A stretch of DNA of 64,000 nucleotides from Hermatobates lingyangjiaoensis (Eukaryota > Arthropoda > Insecta > Hemiptera > Hermatobatidae): the NCBI GenBank assembly GCA_026182355.1, contig JAPFBL010000119.1, positions 764,501-828,500 on the forward strand, written 5' to 3'. The notes below the pieces were generated by a model. That model did no database searches. It was not told the DNA's origin and worked only from the letters and a program-made list of their open reading frames with translations. The position numbers were made by a program, and so were the translations under genes. Numbering within the stretch: the stretch's first letter is position 1; each line of letters begins with the position of its first letter. This document shows, piece after piece, positions 46,891 to 59,645 of the stretch.

Positions 46891-49043
46891 ATGTATCCAA
46901 AACTTTTTTTTTTACATTAAAATTAATTTATTTGAAGAAGTTCTTTTATAATTTACAACAATTAGTAAATAACATATAGTGACTGATTGTATATCTAAGG
47001 AATTAAAACAGTTCCCATACAAGCACTGAAAAAAAACTTCTTGACATTTTTAAGGAATATTGCTGGTCAAAAAGTTAAACTGTTCTCTAGAATTCCTGTT
47101 TGCTAAATATTTACCTCTAGTGATTATTTTTGATTTCGCATACAATTACTATTATTTTTGTGAAAAAAGTACATTTATATTGCAGTTTTTTTCTCTGGGG
47201 TACAAAATTATATTTTTTCACAGAAGCCACAAGTTCGTTGTTCTATCACTGCATGACATAAATAATCTCAAATTTATGTCTGAACCAGACATCAGTCTAA
47301 CCATTTTTTTCTCTATCACTGTGTATACACATAGAGGCAACTTATAGATATTAGATAATAAACAATTTTTTAATTTAAGTTCTTGGCACTAATGAGTTAT
47401 CGCTATAATAAATAATTATGAAAAAGTAAACTTTTTGATAACAATTTTTTAGAGAGTGGTTCGGACCTAATTATTATATATAAGTTAATTTATGCACTTA
47501 TAAAACTGACAACAATTGATTAATGACCGGAAAGAGGATACTTTGTGAATCATAAGATACTGTTGTCTAGAGAAACAAAGATAAGGAATGAAATCTCTAA
47601 TCTCTAATAAGACCAGTGATACGGAGCCAAGATTTGGTGTTCTTAAAAAAATGATACTCGTGAGTTAAAAGTTTTTTGAAAGCATGCTTATTTAAGAATC
47701 CCTTGTCTAAGGCTAATGATAATGGTGTATGGAAAATTAAGAGTAACGATGAGATTAAGAGCTTCTAAAGCAACGGATATATGGAAAGCTTGTAAAGCTG
47801 CAAGGTGGAAGAAAAATTATCACAAGAATAAATTTTCTATATATCTCTTAGGAAGAAGAAGAAAAAAAAGGCGGCACTAGAAAGAGATGAAAAGATGATG
47901 TTTAAAAATATGCAAAGAATTTGGGAATCCGGAATTGGAGAAGAGAAGCTCTGGACAGAGAGAAATGAAGAAGGTTCAAGAGGTCAAGGGTCACACTGAC
48001 CTGTATTATTAGTAAGAAAGAAGAATACTTTTAAGATTTAATGAAGCTTCTTATTCAAAAGTGCTGATTTATAGAACGGATTCATAAAGTGTATTGCAAA
48101 TTGTTCATAATTTCAGAAATATACTGTTATAGAAGTTGAGGTGAAAAGTGTTTGTGGTTGTTGTAAAATATCCCCCTCGCAATTCTGCTAGAAGATAGCC
48201 ATGAGTTAAAGAAACCGAATCTCAATTATGTCTTGGTCGGGAACATTTAAAATGATATAGTCAAGCTGGATACCTGCAGTTAGTTAGGCTGTTAAGTAAT
48301 GGTTACAACTAAGGACAGCCGCAAGCATCTTCTGCGGAAGATCAACACATGATTAACCAGGGAGTCAGAAAAAAATAAAAGCCAACTACCCTCAAACTAA
48401 CTGCTTTTAAAGAGTATGCTAAACAGTCCAAGGCCCTTGAGCACGAATCTTTCAAATACCTTTAACAAAAACAACCAATGTTTTAAACAAACAGAGAGAA
48501 AGAAACTTTGATATGAACAGAATTAGTTTTCAGCGTGAACTGGAAATAATGTGATTACAAGTTCACAAGTAGTAAGCAACTACTTGAAGAGTTTCAATAA
48601 TTAGTAGTAATTGTATTGTTTGAATTATCGTGAGAGTAAAGTTTGTAGACAGAAATGAATAGCCTATTATAAAAAGTGACATTATGACAGCAGAAAAGAG
48701 TTATGCTTGAAATATATTGCAGTGAGGCCCTAGTGTTTGATCCAAAGTAGAAGTAACCAAATTGAATTAAAGCCTGAAACTTTGAAAGCAAAACATACTT
48801 AGGATTATTTTAATAAAACTGTTTATTGTGTTCGAATGTAACATCTTTTCGGTATGACATTATGTCAAAAATGATCATAGTTGCAACTCTAGACGCATTC
48901 CATTAGTGATTTATTGCATGTAATTTTTAACAAGATTACTCAGTTAACTTTAAACAATGCTACTGTGAGAAATGGATAATAGTGTAGTACTTTTATAAGG
49001 CATGTTGGAAATAATTTTATTTAATACACACTACATACACACG

Positions 49044-49077
<34 letters not shown>

Positions 49078-49078
49078 G

Positions 49079-49109
<31 letters not shown>
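49044..49109. repeat. (TA)n followed by (GA)n microsatellites
   Basis: (TA)n 49044-49071 and (GA)n 49081-49109, separated by a short spacer. Confidence 0.95.
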
Positions 49110-49112
<3 letters not shown>

Positions 49113-49934
49113 GAGGGGGGGGGCATTTACGGAACCAATTTTATTGGACCCATAAGACCAAAGATGATTCCTTTGAAAACTCAGAATCGAAACTTTGACT
49201 CTGTATCAATACTTTCACATATCTATATCTACGCCTCATATAAAAGAGAAAAGAAGAGTAAAAAAAGTTGCTACATTATTAATTTCAAATTAGTGCTTTT
49301 TCTTTGTATGTTTTGTACACATAATTGAAGTACTTAATTTATAACTAAACAAACAATGGCTTAATTAATATTTATTAGTGAAATCACAAAGAGCTGCCTC
49401 ATTTCAGAGAATAGCTCCCTTTGGTTAAGTATTCAAAAGTTGGCCAGAGGTAGAATACTAAAATGTCTTAAATGTTTTAAGAAGAAAATAACAAAAGCCA
49501 CAAGAGTTAACTAAGAGAGCTTTAGGAGACAAAATGGTTAGGACGTGAAAGAATGCTGTGCTGCAGGACAACCAGCCTACATAACCGCAACGATACTCAT
49601 TGCTTCTCCAGGTTTTCTAGTTCAATTATTCACGAATATCATTGAACCAGTTTACTTTTAGCTCTCTCTAAATCAAATTTAGCATAATGACTAAATGTAA
49701 GAGCAGATAAGTATGTGGAAATTGAAACTATCGGCTATAATCGCACTCAGTTTCACTTATGCTGTAAACAAGGTTAGTCAGATCTAATCAAGGGAAAACT
49801 TTAGAATATTTGTCCAATCCACCAAAAATGTTTCACTCTAACCCAAAAATATAAATATTAATACTATTCATCACATAATATTATTATTTTTATTATTAGT
49901 CTATTATGCTCTATTCGTGTTACAGTAGAGTTAC

Positions 49935-50260
49935 AAAAAATGGAGTACATTAGAGGAGTGAGACTTGAACTAAGGGTAATTGCCTTAGACTGGAGATTCG
50001 GGCTCGAATTTTGGACGTAACCCTAGACATTTCATGTGAGAGATAGTAAAGCTGAATATATCCGTGTCAGGATGAAGTTAATTACTCGTTAAAGAGTACT
50101 TCTGCATTAAACTTCAGTAAGGTAAAATAGAGGATTCCTAAAAGTAGAAGCAATGACTAATATGGGTGCCAAATAAAAATAGAGTCGTACTCCCAACCTT
50201 AAGTGCAGCACTAAAGATGAAACACTATAAATGTGAGCATGGAAACAAAGTACATTTTGT
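49935..50260 (+). repeat. SINE-like element, copy 1
   Basis: A B-box-like GGCTCGAAT (about 50009) follows a tRNA-like start. The 3' part 'atgggtgccaaataa' with 'cactaaagatgaaac' matches the copy at 60605-60950. Boundaries uncertain. Confidence 0.4.
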
Positions 50261-50540
50261 GCTGTTAGTCCATTGTATAAAAGTAAATTGTGCTATGTAG
50301 TATAATTGTATTATTGTAAGTTGACCTTGTTGGAAATGTAAAACCTGTTATACTAATATGGAATATGCTATTCAATAAATTAATAAAAAACATTGTTTTG
50401 GAATCAATGGTAGCAATTTCCAGTTAATGGCTCATGTACAAGTCGAATTTTCATTTACGAAAATATTAAATCGGTTTTATAAATTATTATAAAGTTTATT
50501 CATTATAATGGATTATTCTTCAATATGTATATATAATATC

Positions 50541-51035
50541 AATGATCAAACCACAATATGAAATGGGAAAACAAGACTATGATCTTTCAACCGTAACAAG
50601 CGGTCTTCGTCAGAGTTAAAAACCCAATTAACGAAGTTGGAAAAAACCTCAGTTGGGTTTTTGTCTCTGACGCAGACTGCTTGTTACGGTTGAAAGATCT
50701 TAATCTTATTTTCCCATTTTATATTGTAGTTTGATTATATTTTATATTATATTATATTTTGATTATTGATTGTTATTTCTCGTGTTTATGTGAAATCTTT
50801 ATATATATATATATATATATATGATCAAACCACAATAAGAAATGGGAAAACAAGACTAAGATCTTTCAACCGTAACAAGCGGTCTTTGCCAGATTCAAAA
50901 ACCCAACTGAACACAGGTTTTTACTCTAACGAAGACCGCTTGTTACGGTTGAAAGATCTTAGTCTTGTTTTCCCATTTCTTATTGTGGTTTGATCATTGA
51001 TTGTTATTTCACGTGTTTATGTGAAATCTTTATAT
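50541..51035. repeat. Two consecutive inverted pairs, hammerhead-like family 1
   Basis: Order minus, plus, (TA)n, minus, plus. Minus core 50584-50613 is intact (CTGACGA, ACCG/CGGT stem, GAAA). The plus copy at 50666 has CTGACGC, the minus copy at 50864 has a changed CTGGCAA, and the plus copy at 50926 has CTAACGA. All keep GAAA. Shared flanks: 'tcttgttttcccatttctta' and 'ttgtggtttgatcattgatt'. Confidence 0.75.
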
Positions 51036-51045
51036 ATATATAACA

Positions 51046-52090
51046 TTTAGTAATGCAGAATTATACAAAATAGTAAGATGCCTAATAAAAACACCAGAAG
51101 TAAACCTTGGGTTGTAAATCCTAACCAAAGTTACTCACTTCCTAGGCAATGAAGTATTGAAAGAATAAATTACAATCATTCATTGAACTACGTGGGATTT
51201 ACCTTCAAAGTGACTTTACTTGGAGTCAATCTTTAACTTACTGTTAATTATACTATTTATTAACTATCATAATAGTTTTAAGAATCTTTTCAAAGGAAAA
51301 CTATATGTAGCCGTATCGGCATTTATTTGTTTTAACAATTACCTATTTCTAATTAAAATGACGTTTTAGAAAATGTACGAGTACTCTAAAAGTAGATAAT
51401 ATTCATCCTTCATAAAAGAAATAGTACAATATCTTGTGAATTGGTAAGGTTGAGGTGTTGGGAGATGTAGGCGAACTGCTGAAGAGGTTTAGATTTGACT
51501 AATTAACTAGCGTGGACGAAACCGAGAACAGATCGTTATAGGATCTAATAGACCGACACCACTAGAGCAAACTAATTACTTTCTCTGTCGACACTGAGTT
51601 CTGTCCTTATTCACTAATGCACTTGCTTATCTCCAAGAAGCTTCTAGTCGAATTAAATCATCACTTATTAAAGCAAGTAATAATTAAAATTTTACAAAAG
51701 GTGTGTTTTTCAAGTAAGAAGTTTCATGAAAAATGTTTTTATGCAGACTCAAGGAAGGGAAAAAGGTTAAATGAATACCTGAGAACAAGTGGGGGTGGGA
51801 TCGATACGACCTTCTCAAGTGAAACATTCAAGCAGAATACTTTGATTAAGGTCACTACTAAGACCTTGCCAACGAGTAGGGAAAATTACTGTAACTATTT
51901 TGAGATAAATATATGGTCCAAATAAATCAGCGTAACCATTAAGGCTTCAATTTCAACTTAAACGATCAAAGGGTCTATTGATTTAAACAAAAATTATATT
52001 CTCTTTTTTCAGTACAAAGAAGATGGATGGTTGAACCTATTCGTTTTTATAAACCTCGCAGAAGAGGTTTATATCTCTTCTATGTCTCTT
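51046..52090. other. AT-rich stretch, no gene recognised
   Basis: A 102-codon frame at 51617-51925 has biased composition and no family resemblance; I do not call it a gene. Nothing else is seen. Confidence 0.4.
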
Positions 52091-52094
52091 CTGC

Positions 52095-52132
52095 GATATA
52101 GATAAACCTCGCAGAAGAGGTTTATCTATATC
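52095..52132. repeat. Perfect 16-bp palindrome with 6-nt loop
   Basis: GATATAGATAAACCTC, GCAGAA, GAGGTTTATCTATATC. A related copy of 'aaacctcgcagaagaggttt' lies at 52051-52070, so the unit is duplicated. Confidence 0.85.
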
Positions 52133-52974
52133 TGTAATAGCTACCTATAGGTTTATAATAACTATCTATAATCAAATATTATAAAAAAAATATCCAACTA
52201 ATAGGCATTTGCCTCTCTAGGTTAATGTTTTACTTGATAAAGGAAACGATCTTAAGATTAAATTTAGATCCCTACAGGAATGACATAGTTTGTTGGAAAA
52301 CATATTGAGACTATATCTCCTTTCTTTGCCAATGGTCAAAAGAGAACGCTATAAATTCTAAAGATTATGAAAGATAATGCTAAGCGTAGAAGAGGTTTTG
52401 GGATAGATGTGAAATATATTCTCATCCGAATTTGGTTGAAGTTATCTTTGTCTCAGTAACTTATTATGATTACTGGAGTTCCGTACACATTCTATCTTAT
52501 ATAACAGGCTGTAGAAATGGGTTTGAAAATATATTGATGAGAAAGTCGGTAAAGTTTGTAAGTTTGTTTGTAAAGACGTCGACCTACTGCAGAGACACTA
52601 CGAACTAAATCTACGGAAAAGTTTAGATAGGAATAATGATGTATTAAAAATAAAACACAACCCCTTGCGAGCAGAATTCAAATTACAATAAATTTGTTCC
52701 ATGTGATTGTTTTGCTTCCAATTTTAATTATGGATTCAATTCCCTTCCTTCAGATATGGGAATCGATGCGATACCGTACTGTGCGCTACCAATGTGCACG
52801 TATTTTTAATACGATTTGTTGGTTAGAATTCTTTGAAAAACAAAAAATTATCTACTAATTAACCTGAATAATCCTTTTGTCAAGTTTAATTGTTAGTATC
52901 TGCACAAAGGCGTGTGTGAAAGCTTTAACTTTTCTAGCGTAAATCTCTTAGTAGAAAAAAAGTTGATTAATATA

Positions 52975-53003
52975 TTTCGTCAGAACATGCAAGGACTCAT
53001 CAG
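52975..53003 (-). ncRNA. Hammerhead-ribozyme-like core, family 8 (unpaired copy)
   Basis: Minus strand: CTGATGA, GTC stem, 12-nt loop, GAC, then GAAAT. Core bases are all intact. The stem II of three base pairs is short. No inverted partner noticed nearby. Confidence 0.5.
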
Positions 53004-53104
53004 AGATGAAGCGAGGTGCAATCTGTTGATTGCAACGTCAACTCCGTTGAACAATAATGCCAAAAATCCTTTACGATCAATCTCCATCCCAGTCAGTGGC
53101 TGAT

Positions 53105-53440
53105 GTCCTTGACATGGGCGATAAAAGATGTAGGTGAAAGAGGACGCTGTTAATAGTTGTGATAAGAGATGAGTAAGATTAAAGGGGGATAATGGGAGAG
53201 TAGAGGAAGTGGGCTGGGGAGGATTAGATGGAAGTCAATTAGGGAATAGGAAGTTAGCAGAGCGTGGGCTACGTGCCAATGAGACTGTGTAGAGGTCTAG
53301 TGGCCCAGCGTGCCAGATGGACCAGCGTCGAACCCACCACAGCCAACCACTCCTCATTGCAACAGTGACGTGTGGTCAGGTCCATGGCAGGTGTATTTTA
53401 AATCAAAGGTGTATTTAAATCCTGCAGTCACAGGCGCCCC
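53105..53440. other. GC-richer non-coding segment
   Basis: Composition shift with purine-rich then mixed sequence ('ggcccagcgtgccagatgga'). It could be a TE relic or an untranslated first exon. No splice evidence is strong enough to say. Confidence 0.3.
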
Positions 53441-53776
53441 ATGATACAGGAGAACTGCATGCCTCACTTAGTGACTTCGCAGAAGTTTTATAATCACTCA
53501 GAACAAGAAAGTACTAACTCACATACCACTGCTAACAACAAAATACTGAACATTGGAAATTTAGTTAATATAGCAAAAGTCTTTAAACATTTTAATAGCG
53601 ACATACAGAGACACAGAAATACAGGAGAGCATGCCAGCACAGTTAACAGTCACTGCGCAATCTGTCAAGAGTCACAGCAGGCGGCAGTCTCACCACAAAT
53701 TTCTTTTAAGTATCTGAACAGTACATGTGAAAATCCACTGATTTTTAATAAAAGCAATCTAAAACTGGTGAAGTGA
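53441..53776 (+). CDS. Unrecognised 111-codon ORF, doubtful
   Basis: Starts MIQENCMPHLVTSQ, ends KSNLKLVK. It contains CAICQESQQAA but no known domain. A CTGCAG acceptor-like site lies about 15 nt before the ATG. Codon composition is less AT-biased than the surroundings. It could be an exon, a TE fragment or chance. No function proposed. Confidence 0.2.
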   Translation: MIQENCMPHLVTSQKFYNHSEQESTNSHTTANNKILNIGNLVNIAKVFKHFNSDIQRHRNTGEHASTVNSHCAICQESQQAAVSPQISFKYLNSTCENPLIFNKSNLKLVK

Positions 53777-56150
53777 ATTGAAAAATAATACTGCAATTCA
53801 TGGGATAAATATAACCATTTATGTCAATTTAACTATTGATTATTAAACATTTAACTGTTTTAACCGTTTTGAATTTTTTCCTTTCCATGATTGGCAGGTG
53901 AGGCCTTACTCTGCATCTTAACTACATGTCCTTTTATTTAATGCATACCAATGAAACAAAAAAAAAAATCAAACTTCATGCTTATTCTTGTTATACTTTG
54001 AAGAAAGTTGAGTACCCTGGTACATCATAATCATAAAAAAACGATCCTGATCAAATATTCAATCAGCAGAATGTAAAGCCTATTAAACCTCAAGGGTAGT
54101 GATTAAGAATTTTTTGATAACACTAATAATAATAACAACAAAAAAGAGGAGCTGATAATTTTGAAAAAAAATAAACATTCGGCGTCAGTCGTGTCCCTGG
54201 GAGGCGCCGCGAAGCATACAGATTTCGCTGAATGGTCGAACACTTAATGATTGTGCAGCACAATTATCAAAGTGTTTGTAGTCATTCAAGATTTAACAAG
54301 GCTCCTACAGCCCAGTCTAGCCTTCGAGAATTCTAGTGTTTTCGAACATTCCTTTCTAGTGAAAAGTCAAGTAAACAAATTTAATATAATTATAAAAAGA
54401 GACAAAACAAAATACGTCTTTTGACTCTTGTTTCTTTAATGTAAACATGTCATTGGGAATCAATTTAGAGCATATTTGAAAACTTATTTACATAATATTT
54501 GATAGACTATATCTCTTAAGGCTGTAATCTATTCCATACTAAATCTGTAAAAGCAAACATTTATCCAAAGACCATTTCAAAGAAACATCGAGATATATAA
54601 TCCGACTAGTTTTTGATCTTTAGTTCTTGAATTTTGTTCTTGATTATTTAATTTATTTTAATTTCAATTAAAATCTAATTATATAATACTTGTTATGATA
54701 ATAATAACCTTAATATATTACGTTAATTTGGCTCTTATTACCATGACTGTATCAATCAGAAAATATTATTAAAAACCATATATTGTAAAAATACACGAAG
54801 ATGGTTCGATTGCCATGCGAAAAGCCTGGACAGTCCGCGCTTTTCAAAGAAGATATCATACCACAGATCCAATGCCACACATGTTATGTTCTCTGCTTTG
54901 TGTCATCTACACTTTTGTTTTGTGATATAAACTTTGTTTTGTTATTGCACAAACATTTCAATCTAAAATGTTATGCAATACATAAAATAACAGATTTATT
55001 TATACAAAAATAAATAATAAAAAAAATAGGACGAATAAAGTGAACACTAATTGAAAACAATATTTGCAAAACGGAATGAGGAGCTAAAACAATTCACTGT
55101 TCAATGCAATGTATCAGTGAATCCATAAATTGATGGCATAATTTCAATGTTACAAATAATTTGTAATGTAATAGTTTATTAAAATAGAAGAAATTAAAAA
55201 TGATTTATCTGATGAATTACTAACTTGTTCACTATCACATTAACTTATTTCATCTGCACCCAGACTCCAACTATATACTCGTAAGGTTTTCAAACAGATG
55301 AAAACAAACTAAACTAATTTTGTAGGTTTTTTTTGTACTAATGAAATTACAATAATTTGCTCTGTTTAGAAATGAAAGGCTTTTTTTTATCTATTTTGTA
55401 ATGAGGAATATTGCATAGAAAATAAGGTTAATTATTTCTATTTACTTTCTTTACATAGAAGTATTAAAAAAGAGAAAAGAATAAATTAATATGTCACGCT
55501 TGAAACGATTTTCGCATTTAAGAGGATACCTCAATTTGATAGAGTTACAAAACACCGCAGAACTCCACGCCATGTAATATCAATCAACATAATATTTTTT
55601 TTATTACATTTTATCAGGGTATAATTTTTTTCTAAATATATTTAGCAATATGTGAGCAATATATGTTGTGTAAGTATTATATATTTTGTTTTTGCATACC
55701 ATACCGATATGGTTCAATCAGTAGAAATGACGATAAACTAAGACAGTGTTCCACGAATTTTTTTAGAGATGGCACACATTTTTAAGCATACGTAATTCGC
55801 AACTGCAATTAATTTTCTGCTAACCTGACGCACACATAATACGATATCTCTTTAAGACATAGACGTGAGAATTAACTTTAATAACAGACGTGTGAAAGAA
55901 ATCGTGTATCATAGCTATAACACTATTGTCACATAATTACGATAACTGTTAACATAATATCTTATTTTTTTTAACATAACTGTTAGCAAACTAAGATTTT
56001 TAAATATAGTTATGATTAAATGTAACCCTTTGTAAAATCTAATGGGCATTACCGTTTAGTAAAACCTTTGAAAATAAACCATTGCATGAAAAACTTGATG
56101 GAAATAAAAGTAAAATTTTTTAAAGAAATATGTTTTGCATAAAACATTAT
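53777..56150. other. AT-rich stretch, nothing recognised
   Basis: No coding, repeat or RNA structure that I can support. Confidence 0.45.
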
Positions 56151-56151
56151 C

Positions 56152-57000
56152 TAGGGGTCACGACACTTCTATTGATTGGTAGGGGTACACTAATGTGTCA
56201 TGATACGCCTACGCATTGATAGGTACACGATAATGAGATGCAAGATATGCATAATAGCGACACAATAATGCATCTCCATTTACTTATGCATTGATAGCGA
56301 TACGATAATGAGTTTCATTCCACTTTACATTAATAGTGACAAACTTATGTGTCATCATACACTTATGCATTCATAGCGATACGATAATGAGTTTCATTCC
56401 ACTTTGCATTAATAGTGACAAACTTATGTGTCATCATACACTTATGCATTCATAGCGATACGATAATGAGTTTCATTCCACTTTACATTAATAGTGACAA
56501 ACTTATGTGTCATCATACACTTATGCATTCATAGCGATACGATAATGAGTTTCATTCCACTTTGCATTAATAGTGACAAACTTATGTGTCATCATACACT
56601 TATGCATTCATAGCGATACGATAATGAGTTTCATTCCACTTTGCATTGGTAGTGATATACTTATGTGTTACATGAGCCGCTTATTTTGAAAGTGGCCTAA
56701 TTCCATTTATGTTAAAATCGAGATATTTAAGGGTTTGCGTTTTACAAAATTTAAAAATATTGTCATTTTATTTATCAACTAATTTTTGTTATAAAAATTC
56801 TTAGTAATTTTAAATAAATTTTGTACAATTTGCTGCAAAAGGTAAGGATAACGTAAAAATGTAATTATTTAAATAGCTAGCTAAATTTTTTTGGAAAATG
56901 GAATTAGGCCACTTTCAAAATAAACGGCTCACATAACACTGGTATACATTGATAAGCAACACATTGATAGCGACACGCACTGATGATATTGAAATCAGGA
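56152..57000. repeat. 79-bp higher-order satellite built from ~39-bp subunits
   Basis: CGATAATG recurs at 56303, 56382, 56461, 56540 and 56619, exactly every 79 bp. Each unit has two related halves ('gcattaatagtgacaaactt' and 'gcattcatagcgatacgata'). Diverged ~39-bp monomers flank the homogeneous core on the left (56152-56300) and right (56641-56670 and 56940-57000). Confidence 0.9.
56674..56930. mobile_element. MITE, 257 bp, 36-bp terminal inverted repeats, ACAT target duplication
   Basis: Left end GAGCCGCTTATTTTGAAAGT (56674 on) and right end are reverse complements over about 36 nt with one mismatch. ACAT flanks both sides (56670-56673 and 56931-56934). No coding capacity; presumably moved by a transposase in trans. 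It sits within the 79-bp satellite. Superfamily not assigned. Confidence 0.85.
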
Positions 57001-57425
57001 ACATACATGTCATGAGAATTACAACATAGTATTGACAAGCGCATTAAGTGCTAATAAATTTTTTTTTGAAACAATGCCGAATTAATGTAATAGTAATTAC
57101 AAATATAAGAAATACGATTCGCTGGATGTACTAAAAATTTCTCCTTGCAAAGCTATGCAACTTTATTAATATTGAGGTCATACCCAATGTAATTAATATA
57201 AATTTTAAATTAGAGTGTATTTGACACTCACTCACCAAACGAAATTAGAAAAAACCAGAATATTCAAATGACTTCGGTTAAAAAAAATAAAGAGGCATAA
57301 TATAAGTGGGCATCATTTTCTATATACCTGTAATCGTTCAATGAAATATTTGTATTTTTGTTAAAAAATTCAAAATATTATAAATTATGTAATTAAGATA
57401 TTTGTATGAATTAATATTCAGATAC
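57001..57425. other. AT-rich stretch, nothing recognised
   Basis: No feature supported. Confidence 0.45.
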
Positions 57426-57429
57426 TTGC

Positions 57430-57980
57430 ATGACAAAGGTATCGGCCAAACAAGTGAAGTTATTTGGCAAGGCCTACGGTGTGAGGAGTGATATTATCAC
57501 CTTTTTAGGCATTGCTCAGGCCTCTCATCGGGCCAGGGACAACCTCTATAAAGCACTATATAGGCCGATCACCATTTACGCATACCAGCCTGGCCTAACT
57601 AGTGCGTGCCTTGATGAAAGACATTTAAATGTTCTGATTTATGTGGACACACAACGTTATGCAATGAATGAGTTTTCCAAAGGCAGATAAAGGTGAAGAT
57701 TCTATCAAATTGTAAACAAAAAATCAAACCATTGTAGATTCAACTAGCTCTAATATTTTAGAAATTCAGAGATTATTAGAATCTGGATGTTCAGTAGAAG
57801 GAAGAATTTCCTGACAAACAGACAAGCCGAGGTGCGGCTTTAACATCAGCAAGGGAAGCAGGAAGCTCAGCGGCTCCATCAGAGAGTTTGCTACTACCCC
57901 AGGGGCAGTCTAGTCAAGACAGGAACTAACCGGCTCTCCTTTGACTCTAACCCCTCCGGTTCCATCTGATTGAAGTAAAC
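57430..57980 (+). mobile_element. Unidentified TE-like block with an 86-codon frame
   Basis: GC-richer than its surroundings. A frame at 57430-57690 (MTKVSAKQVKLFGKAYGVRS to NEFSKGR) has balanced composition but no motif I recognise. It is followed by 'gacaagccgaggtgcggctt' type sequence without stops of interest. Likely a fragment of a transposable element; could be an unrelated exon. Confidence 0.3.
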
Positions 57981-57989
57981 GCCATCAGA

Positions 57990-59480
57990 CATAGACCTGA
58001 TGCTGTTATAATATTCTGATTAAGAATAGTTTAGTTTTTATTATTCTGATTTGAATTTTTCATTATTATTATTGTATACTATTAATATTAGTATATTACA
58101 AATATTGGGTACAATGTATGTTTAGTTATAATAATTTATTAGTTCAACTTGGTAATTTATTGTAAGACTTAAAATTTTATTTAAATGGCGGGAAAAATTA
58201 GTGAATGATGAACTAGTTTCTTCGACGGTTTCTGCTAACTCTTTATCTGTTAATCATATTATTCTTTCTATTGCATTCCAATATTTATATTATTCGAAGT
58301 TAAATTACCGAAACAGATATGCAATTCAGCCATCTACTGTTTTCTATAATTTTATAAGTTTTGGCAACCTACTGGTTCAGAAGGGCTGGATCATAAAACA
58401 GAGATAAGGTGAAGGCATGGAAGACGAAAAATGATATATGGAAGTGTTCCTCTTTTTGTTTCTGCATTATTACTTTGAATTATTTAGAAAATAAAAACTT
58501 TGACTGAATTATCTATAATTGTGATTATTAATCATAATTATATGTCATTTAAATTGAATTAATGGGATAATATATCATAAAAGTGAAATACTTTTTAAAT
58601 GTATGATTTTAATATCTAACGTGTTTTGAGGTATGGTAACAAAAGAGGAATTATAATTCCCAAATTTAAGTTAAAATTATAATCTCTTCAATTGGAAAAA
58701 ATGTTTGCCTGTCATTTGCGTTTAATATATTGATCTCAAAAGTTTGTTGCCCATTTGGAAGCCTTAGCTGGGATTTATCGAATTTCATGGGATTATTTAT
58801 TATAAGTTGACGTATGAGGGGTTGGGTGATGCAGAAAATGAAGGTGGAAAGACGTTAGGAATTCCATATAAGTATGAAGGTTGAGACTTGTGATGGTGTC
58901 TTTCTCTTTAATGGTCTTTGTAAGACAGGTCTGATTCAAGTAGTATTAGATAGTCTGGCAACAGCATAATTAAAGCTTTCTAGCATTGGATGGGGGACAA
59001 GTGGAGAAATTAGGAACCAGTGCGGGAGAAATCGTTCATCGCCAAGTGGACGAGATTACGAAAAAAAAAACAGGAAGCGCACAACCAGACCAGCAACAGG
59101 TCAGTAAGTATCAACGTAACTATTAAGCACTTCCCTACTTCCGTCTACTCCAACTTTGGGCACAAAGTAGCAAAAACAGATTCACTCCTAATCCAGTAAT
59201 TTCAGTTTCCGATGAACTGAATATCGACTGATAGTCAAAATATACTAGTGAGCTCTTGATGATCTCTTTTACGTGTGTTCTTCTGTATATTTAGTTATAC
59301 ATATAAAATTTGTTAAATTATTCTAATTTGCTGAGACTTATTGCTTTATTTTTTCAATAGCATTAAAGTTCTCATATTTACCGTATAGGACGTAGTTATA
59401 GTCATTCCGAAGAAGTTATTCGCAGGTATAGTGAAGAACAAAGTTCACAATGATAAGCAATTTTTTTTTGGTTATAAATA
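57990..59480. other. AT-rich stretch, nothing recognised
   Basis: No feature supported. Confidence 0.4.
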
Positions 59481-59489
59481 GATACATGT

Positions 59490-59645
59490 ATAACACGATT
59501 TCACAAATAAACACGTGAAAAAAAATCCAAACCATAATAAGAAATAAGAAAAAAAACTAAGATCTTTCATGCGTAACAAGCGGGTGTCAGAGTCAAAACT
59601 CAAAAGTCTTTTTTTCTCATTTCTTATTGTTTTTGGACGTTGATA
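59490..59645. repeat. Decayed family-1 hammerhead-like inverted pair
   Basis: Minus-strand remains: 'taacaagcgggtgtcagagt' preceded by 'gatctttcatgcg'. A short plus-strand tail 'ctcatttcttattg' follows. Core partly lost. Confidence 0.5.

Larger units (their letters stand above)
45205..49035. other. AT-rich stretch with hammerhead-like relics
   Basis: Holds the family-6 core at 45266-45295 and a possible family-7 pair at 46770-46890. A purine-rich region at 47600-48000 contains Lys/Glu-rich open stretches but no ORF I can identify. No exons found. Confidence 0.5.

Noticed and set aside
51617..51925. 102-codon plus-strand ORF
   Set aside because: No motif, no splice or initiation context, composition like surrounding non-coding DNA.
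56230..56680. CRISPR array (regular 79-bp repeats)
   Set aside because: Whole units repeat without unique spacers and the genome is clearly eukaryotic: tandem satellite.
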